Positions 1 to 8,348 of a DNA stretch of 39,702 bases are shown one piece after another (position 1 is the stretch's first letter; the number at the start of each line of letters is the position of its first letter). The stretch is taken from assembly GCA_018242525.1 (NCBI GenBank), contig JAFEBS010000050.1:66479-106180 (forward strand), written 5' to 3'. Origin of the DNA: Planctomycetota bacterium. Lineage in GTDB: Bacteria; Planctomycetota; Planctomycetia; Planctomycetales; Planctomycetaceae. A program made the position numbers and the translations under genes. The notes under the pieces were generated by a model, which was not told where the DNA came from, did no database searches, and saw only the letters and a program-made list of their open reading frames with translations.

Positions 1-48
1 GCCGCTCACATGACCAACCCGAAGCGACAGCGAGGGAGGGTTCCTTGA

Positions 49-1125
49 TCAACCGGGGCGCTTGGGGTCCTTGGCGAGTGGCAGGCTGACGCGTTTGCCG
101 GTCCAGGCCGACTGGTAGATCGCCAGGATGATTTCCACCGCCTTGCGTCCTTCGCTGCCGGTAATTCTTGGCGACTTGCCGGTCTGGATTGACTTGACGA
201 AGTCTTTCAACTGCTCCATGTGACCGACATAACTGATCGCCTTGGGATCGCTGGCCCCGCCGGTACCACCCACCTTCCTGGCGAATTTCTCCAGGATCGC
301 CTGGTCCTTGGCTTTCGATTTCTCGAACTGCCACATCAGGACATCATCCTGCTCGACGATCACCGAGCCTGATGTCCCATGGATCTCGGTTTTCTTGAGA
401 TGGCCGGGCCAGGCGCTGGTGGTACATTCAATGGTCCCCACCGCTCCGCTTTTGAATTTGATCGCCGCCACGCCGACGTCTTCGACTTCAATCCGTTCGT
501 GTGCGAGCGTGGATGTCACTGCACAGACCTCGGCCACTTCTCCCATGAACCAGTACAGCAGGTCCACGTTGTGGATCCCCTGGTTCATGAACGCTCCGCC
601 ACCGTCCAGAGCCCATGTGCCGCGCCAGCCACCCTGGTCGTAGTATTCCTGGGTTCGCCACCATTTGACGTAGGTGTCACCCAGGGTCAGTTTGCCGAAT
701 CGGCCTTCTTCGACGGCGCTCTTCAGGGCGATGTTCGCCGGGCTGAAACGCGACGGGAAGATGGGGCAGACCATGACCCCATTCTTCTGGCAGGCATCCA
801 GGATGGCATCGCACCGCTTGAGCGTGATCTCCATCGGCTTCTCAACGACCACATGCTTTTTGGCGTTGGCAGCCTTCACGGCCGGTTCCATATGCGCCCC
901 GCTGGGGGTACAGATCGTCACGATGTGAACATCGGGATCGGCCAGCATCGCGTCCAGTTCGTAATACACTTTGACGCCCGGATTCGCTGCCGCAAACCGA
1001 TCGGCCGCTTCCCGCCGGGAATCGAAACAGGCGACGATTTTCGCACCCTTGATGTGCTTGACTGCTTCCGCATGAAAACTGGCGATCATGCCACAGCCGA
1101 CAATTCCAAATCCGGTCGTTGCCAT
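49..1125 (-). CDS. Gfo/Idh/MocA family oxidoreductase
   Basis: Predicted NAD(P)-dependent sugar or polyol dehydrogenase of 358 residues, the usual size for the family. The N-terminus has the Rossmann dinucleotide motif GIVGCGMIA at about residues 7-15, followed by a VVEKPME segment carrying the conserved EKP lysine. The C-terminal half has GIHNVDLLYWFMG, which supplies the usual catalytic histidine, and the typical GTIECTTSAWPG strand. The frame stays open upstream to 1602, but homology starts at MATTGFGIVG, so the ATG at 1123-1125 was chosen. The ribosome binding site is weak. The substrate cannot be told from sequence. It is transcribed away from the sulfate operon and has no operon partner in the window. 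Planctomycetes carry many paralogues of this family. Confidence 0.9.
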   Translation of the reverse strand: MATTGFGIVGCGMIASFHAEAVKHIKGAKIVACFDSRREAADRFAAANPGVKVYYELDAMLADPDVHIVTICTPSGAHMEPAVKAANAKKHVVVEKPMEITLKRCDAILDACQKNGVMVCPIFPSRFSPANIALKSAVEEGRFGKLTLGDTYVKWWRTQEYYDQGGWRGTWALDGGGAFMNQGIHNVDLLYWFMGEVAEVCAVTSTLAHERIEVEDVGVAAIKFKSGAVGTIECTTSAWPGHLKKTEIHGTSGSVIVEQDDVLMWQFEKSKAKDQAILEKFARKVGGTGGASDPKAISYVGHMEQLKDFVKSIQTGKSPRITGSEGRKAVEIILAIYQSAWTGKRVSLPLAKDPKRPG

Positions 1126-1212
1126 ACGTTGAACCCTGGAGAGAGACAAGGAAATCGGTGCCCGGTCGGGGATTCTAATCGGTGAATCGGGTGAACGCAC
1201 GCGGGGGAAGGT

Positions 1213-1329
1213 GGCCCTGTCGCTTCGAGACAGGTCGCGCGATGAGGATAGTCCCCTCGATTCATTTCCCGCTGTATTACAATGAACGCGTTTTGCGTCA
1301 TCGCGGTCCCTGTCTCGGAGCGACAGGGC
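1213..1329. repeat. Inverted-repeat element, CCTGTC family
   Basis: Two arms of about 22 bp, each itself near-palindromic (CCCTGTCGCTTCGAGACAGG at 1215-1234 and CCTGTCTCGGAGCGACAGGG at 1309-1328), face each other across about 75 bp. The similarity continues for several bases outside and inside the arms. Just downstream at 1339-1358 there is a separate hairpin (CTCGTCG/CGACGAG). No protein-coding signal was seen, so this looks like a short non-autonomous palindromic element between the oxidoreductase and sbp. Confidence 0.6.
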
Positions 1330-1458
1330 GGCCTTGGACTCGTCGCTTCGCCGACGAGTTGCTTGCGAAGCCGGTCCGGCTCTTCTGCAGATTCTGCCAG
1401 CGTGGATTGACAAAACTCCGCCGGACAATAAAATACCGACCGAGTTAGTATACATTTG

Positions 1459-1532
1459 TGCGGGAACCGGGATCGAACGGTCGATAACACTGGCATGACT
1501 CGTTGTCGGCTTGTCCAGTTGACCACATTCGC
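1459..1532 (-). pseudogene. Degenerate tRNA-like sequence
   Basis: Read on the minus strand, this 74-nt stretch has the size and invariant positions of a tRNA: T8, a D-arm closed by GTC/GAC with GG in the loop, and a GTTCGATCC T-loop (T54, T55, C56, G57, A58 and C61 equivalents), ending TTCCCGCA. The acceptor stem pairs at only about three positions (GCG with CGC). The anticodon stem pairs poorly and lacks a clear T33-plus-anticodon. It therefore looks like a decayed tRNA or tRNA-derived element, not a functional gene. No CCA is encoded. Confidence 0.3.
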
Positions 1533-1569
1533 GACGTATGACGTTTTGCACTCGTTTGTTGCGAACATC

Positions 1570-1598
1570 GTGACCGTTCTTTTTCGTTCGCTTAATAT
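1570..1598 (+). promoter_or_regulatory. Candidate promoter of the sulfate operon
   Basis: GTGACC at 1570-1575 and TAATAT at 1593-1598 are separated by 17 bp and lie about 40 bp upstream of the sbp start codon, in the only strongly AT-rich stretch of this region. Each hexamer matches the sigma70 consensus at four of six positions. The downstream AT-rich segment to about 1620 contains AATATA and AATATT in opposed orientation and could hold an operator, but no known regulator site was recognised. Confidence 0.3.
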
Positions 1599-1636
1599 AC
1601 ATGTTACGTAATAATATTTATTTAGGAAAACCACCC

Positions 1637-2668
1637 ATGCGATTCCCATCAGCACTGCTCTTCCTGTCGATTTTCCTGGCGGGTTGCTCGTCCGGAACTT
1701 CTGGCGAGTCCACAGATTCAGGGCTCAGGACGGAATCCGAAACCGTCGAATTGCTGAATGTCTCCTACGACCCAACTCGGGAATTGTGGAAGGACCTCAA
1801 CGCGGCTTTTGCAGAGAGTTACCAACAGGAAACGGGGAACGTCGTCACAATCAAACAGTCCCATGGTGGCTCAAGCAGTCAGGCCCGGGCCGTCGTTGAT
1901 GGATTGGATGCAGATGTAGTCTCATTGGCCCTGTGGCTGGATACCGATCAAATCCGCCAGAAGAACCTGATCAAGGACGATTGGGAAGAGCGACTTCCCA
2001 ACCGCAGCCTGCCCTACACGTCAACGATTGTGTTTGTCGTTCGCCAGGGGAATCCGAAACAGATCTACGATTGGTCGGACCTGTCCAAGCCCGGCGTTCA
2101 AATCATTACGCCAAACCCCAAAACGTCGGGCAACGGCAAGTTGGCGTTCATGGCGGCATGGGGCAGCGTGATCGTGGGTGGCGGGACCGAGGATCAGGCC
2201 CGGAAGTTTGTCACCCGGCTCTACAAGCAGGTTCCGGTGCTGGATACCGGTGCCCGCGGCGCGACGACTACGTTCTCGCAGAAGGAAATTGGTGACGTTC
2301 ACCTGACGTGGGAGAATGAAGCGCACCTGGAAGTCCAGGAAGCCAAGGGGGCGCTGGAACTGGTTTACCCCAGTGTCAGCATCCTGGCGGAACCGCATGT
2401 GGCGGTCGTCGATGCCAACGTCGATCGCAAGCACACCCGCATTGCGGCCGAAGCCTATCTGAAGTTCCTGTACACCGCCCAGGGGCAGGAGATCATCGCC
2501 CGCCATTTCTATCGGCCTGCGGACGCGGAGACCCTCGCCAAACATGCAAAACAGTTTCCGGACGTGAGCCTGTTCCCGATAACGCGGCTCGCCGCAAGCT
2601 GGAACGAGGCACAAGCCAGGTTCTTCAGTGATGGGGCCATCTTCGACACCATTTATCAGTCCAAATGA
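1637..2668 (+). CDS. sbp: Sulfate ABC transporter substrate-binding lipoprotein
   Basis: Solute-binding component of the sulfate/thiosulfate importer, 343 residues, about the usual length of Sbp/CysP. Starting at the ATG at 1637 gives a short leader ending in the lipobox LAGC, so the protein should be membrane-anchored, whereas enterobacterial Sbp is free in the periplasm. Family hallmarks are LLNVSYDPTRELW near the mature N-terminus, HGGSSSQ, DADVVSLAL, the signature NPKTSGNGK, and a WENEAHLE segment. An AGGA about 11 bp before this ATG supports it over the upstream ATG at 1601, which would bury the signal peptide. It is the first gene of a five-gene run with cysT, cysW, cysA and a yezD homologue. 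Confidence 0.95.
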   Translation: MRFPSALLFLSIFLAGCSSGTSGESTDSGLRTESETVELLNVSYDPTRELWKDLNAAFAESYQQETGNVVTIKQSHGGSSSQARAVVDGLDADVVSLALWLDTDQIRQKNLIKDDWEERLPNRSLPYTSTIVFVVRQGNPKQIYDWSDLSKPGVQIITPNPKTSGNGKLAFMAAWGSVIVGGGTEDQARKFVTRLYKQVPVLDTGARGATTTFSQKEIGDVHLTWENEAHLEVQEAKGALELVYPSVSILAEPHVAVVDANVDRKHTRIAAEAYLKFLYTAQGQEIIARHFYRPADAETLAKHAKQFPDVSLFPITRLAASWNEAQARFFSDGAIFDTIYQSK

Positions 2669-2726
2669 GTCTGCGCAGGACCTGATACACGAACGTTTCT
2701 GCTGACCCGTCCACGGGAGGCTCTTC

Positions 2727-3557
2727 ATGTGGTTCTCGAAAAAAACGCAGCGTGTTCTGCCCGGCTTCAAAACCAGCCTGGGCTACACGTTGACGGTCCT
2801 CACGTTGTTGCTGCTGCTGCCCCTGGCCGCCTGCCTGTTCAAGGCCGCAGCACTCAGTCCCGCCCAGTTTTTTGCGGCGGTGGGGACCAGGCGGGCAATC
2901 GCGACGTACGTCCTGAGTTTCGGAGCATCGTTCGTAGCCGCCGTGATCAATGTCGGCATTGGACTGCTGCTGGCGTGGGTGCTGGTGCGGTATGAATTCT
3001 GGGGGCGACGCCTGCTGGATTCGCTGATCGACCTGCCGTTTGCGCTGCCGACCTCGGTCGCCGGCCTCGTCTTTTCGAGTCTGCTGGTCAAGAAGGGCTG
3101 GTACGGCCAGCTCCTGGTGCCACTGGGAATTTCCGCCGCCTATTCGCGACTGGGAATCGTCATCGTCCTGGTGTTCGTGGGACTTCCCTTCGTGGTCCGG
3201 ACGGTTCAACCGGTGCTTGAAAGCCTTGAAGGCGACACGGAAGAAGCAGCCGCAATGCTGGGCGCCAGCCGTTGGCAGACCCTGTGGCGGGTGTTACTGC
3301 CCGCTCTGCGTCCCAGCCTGATGACAGGTTTCGCGCTGTCGTTCGCGCGTGGTCTGGGCGAGTACGGTTCGGTCGTATTCATTTCCGCCAACATTCCCTA
3401 CAAGACCGAAATCGCGCCGGTCCTGATTGTCGCTCAACTGGAAGAATTCAAGTACGCCGAGGCGACCGCAATTGCCTTGGTGCTCATGGCCATGTCGCTG
3501 GTGTCGCTGGCATTCGTGAACTGGCTGGAACGAAGGAGTCGCCGTTATGCACCCTAG
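2727..3557 (+). CDS. cysT: Sulfate ABC transporter permease CysT
   Basis: Inner-membrane permease of the sulfate importer (CysT/CysU), 276 residues, full length. Several hydrophobic helices are evident. The cytoplasmic EAA loop that contacts the ATPase is present as EEAAAMLGASRWQTLWRVLLPALRP, here at about residues 171-195. The sulfate-permease segment DLPFALPTSVAGL is also visible. GGGAGG at 2715-2720 lies 6 bp before the ATG. The 3' end overlaps cysW by 11 bp, implying translational coupling. It should pair with CysW to form the transmembrane channel. Confidence 0.95.
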   Translation: MWFSKKTQRVLPGFKTSLGYTLTVLTLLLLLPLAACLFKAAALSPAQFFAAVGTRRAIATYVLSFGASFVAAVINVGIGLLLAWVLVRYEFWGRRLLDSLIDLPFALPTSVAGLVFSSLLVKKGWYGQLLVPLGISAAYSRLGIVIVLVFVGLPFVVRTVQPVLESLEGDTEEAAAMLGASRWQTLWRVLLPALRPSLMTGFALSFARGLGEYGSVVFISANIPYKTEIAPVLIVAQLEEFKYAEATAIALVLMAMSLVSLAFVNWLERRSRRYAP

Positions 3558-4539
3558 CCACCCGTGGAACAAGGTGTCAGGCCCGTTGGAGGTCACTGAT
3601 TCCACATTGAATATCGCGTGCCAGGCGAAGATCAGCCCCCTTGCTCCACGGGCGGCCAGTACTCTGCGGACCAGGAAGTCAGCGGGGGGCCTGGTGGCCG
3701 ACGAACCCCTGTGGTTGCGTGTCCTACTGATCGGTTCGGCATTCACCGTGATTGGCCTGTTGATCCTGATTCCCCTGGTCTATGTCTTCGTTCAGGCATT
3801 GGCGGACGGATGGAGCGGCCTCATCAAGAACTTGTGGAACGACCCGGATACTCGTCATTCGATCTGGCTGACACTGTCCGTGGCCCCGTTGGCCGTGGCC
3901 CTGAACACCGTGTTTGGTTTGGCGGCCGCCTGGACGATCACCCGGTTCCAGTTTCCCGGCCGAACCCTGCTGACGACTCTGCTGGATGTCCCCTTCGCGA
4001 TTTCGCCTGTCGTCGTGGGATTGATGTTTGTCCTGTTGTTCGGGATGCAGGGGTACTTCGGACCGCTGCTGCGCGACCACGGCATCAAGGTGATCTTTGC
4101 CTGGCCCGGCCTGCTGCTTGCCACAACATTCGTCACCCTTCCCTTCGTGGCGCGGGAACTGATTCCACTGATGGAATCCCTGGGTGCCGAGGAAGAAATC
4201 GCCGCCGTCAGCCTGGGTGCCAATCCGTGGCAACTGTTCTGGCGAATCACACTGCCGAATATCAAATGGGGACTGGTCTACGGCCTGATCCAATGTCATG
4301 CCCGGGCGATTGGTGAGTTCGGAGCCGTGTATGTGGTGTCCGGACACATCGCCGGCCAGACCGACACGATGCCATTGCGCGTCGAAAAGCTGTTCCAGGA
4401 ATACAACAACCCCGGATCGTACGCCGTGGCGTCGGTCCTGACCCTGATGGCCCTGCTCACATTGCTGGGCAAATCTCTGTTGGAACGATTTCTCGAACGT
4501 CAGATGGCTGCAGCACAACAAGAAGCACAGTCGCCTTGA
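3547..4539 (+). CDS. cysW: Sulfate ABC transporter permease CysW
   Basis: Second permease of the sulfate importer, 330 residues. The conserved core begins around residue 50. It includes DVPFAISPVVVGL, the EAA loop EEIAAVSLGANPWQLFWRITLP, and the GEFGAVYVVSGHI segment typical of CysW. An unusually long hydrophilic N-terminal extension of about 45 residues precedes the first helix. The start is nevertheless well supported, because AAGGAG at 3533-3538 lies 8 bp before the ATG inside the end of cysT. The extension is probably cytoplasmic, and its role is unknown. cysA follows 21 bp downstream. Confidence 0.94.
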   Translation: MHPSHPWNKVSGPLEVTDSTLNIACQAKISPLAPRAASTLRTRKSAGGLVADEPLWLRVLLIGSAFTVIGLLILIPLVYVFVQALADGWSGLIKNLWNDPDTRHSIWLTLSVAPLAVALNTVFGLAAAWTITRFQFPGRTLLTTLLDVPFAISPVVVGLMFVLLFGMQGYFGPLLRDHGIKVIFAWPGLLLATTFVTLPFVARELIPLMESLGAEEEIAAVSLGANPWQLFWRITLPNIKWGLVYGLIQCHARAIGEFGAVYVVSGHIAGQTDTMPLRVEKLFQEYNNPGSYAVASVLTLMALLTLLGKSLLERFLERQMAAAQQEAQSP

Positions 4540-4560
4540 AGGGCGCACGCAGGAGCGATC

Positions 4561-5622
4561 ATGAGCATCCGTATTCGCAATATCACAAAACAGTTTGGTG
4601 ACTTCACCGCTTTGAAGAATGTGAGCCTGGACGTTCCATCGGGTTCGTTGCTGGCCTTGCTGGGGCCATCGGGCTCCGGCAAAACGACACTGCTCCGCAT
4701 CATCGCCGGGTTGGAACAGGCGGATGCGGGAAGCATCCTGGTCGAGGATGAAGACGTGTCGCAGCAATCGGCGCGTGACCGCGAGGTAGGATTCGTGTTT
4801 CAGCACTATGCCCTGTTCAAGCAGATGAGCGTGTTTGAAAACGTGGCGTTTGGCATGCGAGTCCGACATGTCGCCGCAGCAGAAGTGCGAACGCGAGTGA
4901 ACGAACTGCTGCACCTGGTCAGACTGGAAGGACTGGGAAACCGCTACCCCTCGGAACTGTCAGGCGGACAGCGTCAACGAGTCGCCCTGGCTCGGGCTCT
5001 GGCCGTGAAGCCGCGGTTGCTGCTGCTGGATGAACCGTTCGGAGCCCTGGATGCCAAGGTTCGTCAGGAACTGCGCACGTGGTTGCGGAACCTGCACGAA
5101 GAAATGCAGGTTACGACGGTGTTCGTGACTCATGACCAGGAAGAGGCGTTTGAAGTCGCAGACCAGGTGGTGGTGATGCGACAGGGGAACATCGAGCAAT
5201 CGGGGACTCCACAGGACGTCTTCGATCATCCGGCCACTCCATTCGTCATGGACTTCCTGGGGCACGTCAACGTCTTTCACGGGCGCCTGGAGTCAGGCCA
5301 GATGCACATGTCGGGCTTTGCCATGGAATACCCGGAATACCAGCAGACCCAATCACGGGACGCCACTGCGTACGTGCGACCGCATGAGGTGGAACTGAAT
5401 CGGACTCCACAGGGCGAGACCAGCCTGCCGGTGCGAGTTGTCCATGTGAACCCGGCGGGACCGGTGACTCGAGTGCGTCTGTTGTCGGACGTCTTCGGAG
5501 CCGCCCTGAACGTGGATCTCTCACCCGGCCGCTATCACGAACTTGCCTTGCGGCCGGGAGACCAGGTGTTTGCAACTCCCAAGCGAGTCCGGGTCTTCCT
5601 GCCCGAAGATTATGCCATTTGA
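4561..5622 (+). CDS. cysA: Sulfate ABC transporter ATPase CysA
   Basis: ATP-hydrolysing subunit of the sulfate importer, 353 residues. All nucleotide-binding motifs are intact: Walker A GPSGSGKTT at about residues 35-43, Q-loop in FVFQHYALF, signature LSGGQRQR, Walker B LLLLDEPFGALD, and H-loop VTHDQEEA. The last 120 residues are the TOBE-like regulatory region usual in CysA. AGGAG at 4551-4555 sits 5 bp from the ATG. It lies 21 bp after cysW and 75 bp before the yezD homologue, so all are probably one transcript. Confidence 0.96.
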   Translation: MSIRIRNITKQFGDFTALKNVSLDVPSGSLLALLGPSGSGKTTLLRIIAGLEQADAGSILVEDEDVSQQSARDREVGFVFQHYALFKQMSVFENVAFGMRVRHVAAAEVRTRVNELLHLVRLEGLGNRYPSELSGGQRQRVALARALAVKPRLLLLDEPFGALDAKVRQELRTWLRNLHEEMQVTTVFVTHDQEEAFEVADQVVVMRQGNIEQSGTPQDVFDHPATPFVMDFLGHVNVFHGRLESGQMHMSGFAMEYPEYQQTQSRDATAYVRPHEVELNRTPQGETSLPVRVVHVNPAGPVTRVRLLSDVFGAALNVDLSPGRYHELALRPGDQVFATPKRVRVFLPEDYAI

Positions 5623-5697
5623 CCTCAGCCTGAAGCACATCGCTTTTTACCCGCCCCCAACCCATCCGGCACATTCCGATTGCTCTGGAGATGAACC

Positions 5698-5901
5698 ATG
5701 AACTCTGAAGCATCTCCGCCCTCGATGACGGAACTCGCAATCCCCGCACCGACGGTACAGGCCATTCTTCAGGCTCTCAGCGGTCTGCGTTATGGGCAGG
5801 TGACCGTGATTGTGCAGGATGGTCGCGTCATGCAGATCGACCGCACGGATCGGCTGCGGTTACCAGCAAGCGAACCTGTCCCCACGGGCGTGCGACCCTG
5901 A
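5698..5901 (+). CDS. yezD: YezD family small protein (DUF2292)
   Basis: 67-residue soluble protein matching the YezD/DUF2292 family. It has an N-terminal helix (TVQAILQALSGL) followed by the family core RYGQVTVIVQDGRVMQIDRT. GGAG at 5687-5690 lies 7 bp before the ATG. The biochemical role of the family is unknown. Family members are often found beside sulfate or cysteine assimilation genes, and its place as fifth gene of the sbp-cysTWA run agrees with that. No membrane segment or metal-binding cysteines are visible. The proline-rich tail after about residue 50 looks unstructured. Confidence 0.85.
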   Translation: MNSEASPPSMTELAIPAPTVQAILQALSGLRYGQVTVIVQDGRVMQIDRTDRLRLPASEPVPTGVRP

Positions 5902-6007
5902 CTCTCCGGCGATCTGTTTGAGATTCCTGAATCTTCACCGTGTCCTCCGTGGTGAAGATCTTTTCTCCGATTCCGAGAGTGCGGTGAGTGCCGTACCGAG
6001 TTGGGTC

Positions 6008-8251
6008 CTACCCCTTGGTTGGGCAGCCCCAGTCGGCACATTGCTTCAAGTCTTCAGACACGTCGACGCCATGATCTGCTCGCAAATGGTTCGACAAGGC
6101 CTCGACATGCCGACTGCGCAAGCCGCGAAATGTCTGATCCAGTTCCGCCTGTTGATTGTGGTCGCGGACGTGGTGACGGACATCTGACCAGGCTCGAAAA
6201 ATCGGCAGTTGCTGCATCAGCAGTTCGTCACGCGGGTCGCCGGTCGATTCGTAGAAATTCCCGTGCAGCAGTTGCGCAAACGCGGCAGGAAGCTGGGCGA
6301 TCCGATCGTCGATCTCCCGGCAATAATCTGCCGCCAGGTCTCGACAGGTTTGGCACGACGCGATCATCGCCGATCCCATCAGTTGCGTCGCGACGAGATC
6401 TTCCACGTAACTGGCTGAGATCTTCGTCGCCGAATCGCCATCGTCGCTGAAAACTCGAAACATCCGGAACTCGGTACGAACGTTGGCTCCATCGTCCGTA
6501 TGGCCATCGTGATCCAGGTGTTCGATGTCGCGATTGCAATGGATGAATCCCTTGCTCATCACGCGGGTCATGGCCGAGTCGGGGCGGTTCTTCAATCGTT
6601 GGGAAGGATGAATGCACAGTTGCGGGAATGCGATGTATCGGGACGGGTTTCCCAGGTCTCCCTGCAGCGAAATGTGCATGGCAATGTCCTGCGGTTCCGA
6701 TGGGGAAATCAGGCCCAGACGACGCAGCAGCACCGGCGCAAGCAACACGGCATGAAACGATCTCGCCGGTCGCAATGCGGCTTCCACCATGCCGCCAAAT
6801 TCCGGTCGATCGGGCGACGAGATCCCCAGGTACGGTAACGCATCCTTCCAGCCTCCGAATCTGTTTGGATCGACCTTGGGGATCTGCAATTCAATACCAA
6901 CCGGTGCGACCAGCCCCGACCAGCGGCGCTCGCAGGTCGTCAACCATTCGCCGAGACGATCCGAGTCGAGCCCGGCCAGAGTTGCCAGTTGACAGATCGA
7001 TTGCGCTCCTGGGGAAAGCGTTGGATCGGGTGGGGTGGCAACGAAATCGCCGATCACAAGGCGACGAGCGGGAACAGGTTTGACGACCGGCGTGAATCGG
7101 GATGGCCGACGGTTGCCGCGCGTCTCTGAAACCGACGCAGGCTGCGTCGGCCACGAACGATGAATCAACCACTTGGTTCTCAAACGGCGATCGGCGGCAA
7201 TTCTGACTTCCGACACGGTTTCGAGGGTGACTCGGGCGTAGTCGACAACGAATGACGCCAGATCCGCGTCGGCAAGTCCCAATTCCTGCGCCAGAACTTT
7301 TGCTTCGGTGAGAAACAACCGACGAACATGGCGCGCGTGCGCATGAAAACAAACCGGGGATGGCGCACCGGTTTGTGTGAACAGGGCGTGAGGCGGCCTC
7401 GATTGGCGTTCGACAAACAAGTGCCTGTCGGTCTCGCGAACAGCCGACAGGAACAACGCTGTGTCGATCGGGTCCTGCAGGTTCACCGGTTCGGTGTCAC
7501 GTCGAGTGGCATCGTCGGACTCGGGCAACAGCCGCCACACCAGCGTCTGCTGCCGCTGGAGCCAGATGTCGGCGGGGCCCGTCGACGACATCGGAGTCGC
7601 CACCAGCCACAAGCCCAGTGACAGCAGGTCGAGCACGTCTGGCGTCACGGGTTCATCGCAATACCCACATTCACGGATCAACCATTCCACTTCGGCCGGA
7701 TGCTGCGAATGATGTTCGCCCAACCAGGCCGGCGTCACCAGGAATCCGATCGTCGGTGGCGGGCGGCGTTGAGGAAATCCAAACGCCATCATCAAGGGCA
7801 GGATCAAGGCGGGGTCGTCCGCCCGGCAAAGAGTTCGCAAGACTTCCATGTCTTGCCGACAGGCGGAATCGAGCAACAATCGTGTCGCTTCTTCCGGCCG
7901 ACGCAGGACCACCAGTTCGGCAATCGCGCGGCGAATCACTTCGTCAGATCGATCGAGCCGGGCGACGATCCGCTGCCATAACGACTCGGACAATTCCAGT
8001 TCAGGATGTTTGAGTGCCCGCAGGATTGCGAGACACCGGGAATCGCTGCGTTCGATGCCCCGCGTCAGGATCCCCGTCGCGTCTTCCGGCGGTATCCTCG
8101 TCAGCCATTCCGTCGCCACCCGGCGCACCGCCAGGCAACCGGATTCCAACGCATCCAGCACGGTGTTCCGCGTGAGCTGGCGGATCACCACCGCCAGTCG
8201 CGACGGCGTGGCGCTCTGCGGCTGACCCGGCGGCGAATTGGATGGCGTCAA
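6008..8251 (-). CDS. Uncharacterised 747-residue protein, HEAT-like plus possible amidoligase-like domain
   Basis: No family was confidently recognised. Residues about 20-160 are alpha-helical with repeating hydrophobic patterns (VRRVATEWLTRI, IRRAIAELVVLRRPEEA) suggestive of HEAT repeats. The C-terminal half has, in order, GIELQIP (452-458), EFGGMVEAALRPARS (484-498), HISLQG (526-531) and RTEFRMF (592-598). This series resembles the metal- and ATP-binding strands of the glutamine-synthetase-fold carboxylate-amine ligases (amidoligase, GCS2), but that is inference. Four cysteines cluster at about 629-644 and the C-terminus. No signal peptide or membrane helix was seen. The start is a TTG at 8251 with AGGGA upstream, and no in-frame ATG is near, so the start is uncertain. 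It stands alone between the sulfate operon and the NIPSNAP gene. Confidence 0.75.
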   Translation of the reverse strand: MTPSNSPPGQPQSATPSRLAVVIRQLTRNTVLDALESGCLAVRRVATEWLTRIPPEDATGILTRGIERSDSRCLAILRALKHPELELSESLWQRIVARLDRSDEVIRRAIAELVVLRRPEEATRLLLDSACRQDMEVLRTLCRADDPALILPLMMAFGFPQRRPPPTIGFLVTPAWLGEHHSQHPAEVEWLIRECGYCDEPVTPDVLDLLSLGLWLVATPMSSTGPADIWLQRQQTLVWRLLPESDDATRRDTEPVNLQDPIDTALFLSAVRETDRHLFVERQSRPPHALFTQTGAPSPVCFHAHARHVRRLFLTEAKVLAQELGLADADLASFVVDYARVTLETVSEVRIAADRRLRTKWLIHRSWPTQPASVSETRGNRRPSRFTPVVKPVPARRLVIGDFVATPPDPTLSPGAQSICQLATLAGLDSDRLGEWLTTCERRWSGLVAPVGIELQIPKVDPNRFGGWKDALPYLGISSPDRPEFGGMVEAALRPARSFHAVLLAPVLLRRLGLISPSEPQDIAMHISLQGDLGNPSRYIAFPQLCIHPSQRLKNRPDSAMTRVMSKGFIHCNRDIEHLDHDGHTDDGANVRTEFRMFRVFSDDGDSATKISASYVEDLVATQLMGSAMIASCQTCRDLAADYCREIDDRIAQLPAAFAQLLHGNFYESTGDPRDELLMQQLPIFRAWSDVRHHVRDHNQQAELDQTFRGLRSRHVEALSNHLRADHGVDVSEDLKQCADWGCPTKG

Positions 8252-8348
8252 CGATCGTTCCCTGGAGCGACAGTGGATGAGTTGGTTCTATCACAAATCG
8301 GGAAACTCAGTGACCGATCGACCTGCTCAGCAGGACTCCACCGCACCA

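Noticed and set aside
1182..1448. 88-codon plus-strand frame upstream of sbp
   Set aside because: It is made largely of the CCTGTC palindromic element and has no ribosome binding site or homology.
3724..4914. 396-codon minus-strand open frame
   Set aside because: It is antisense to cysW and cysA, which are certain.
8001..8294. Minus-strand frame starting with ATG just upstream of the 747-residue gene
   Set aside because: It overlaps the larger gene in another frame, and its sequence is a low-complexity Gly/Ala/Pro shadow.
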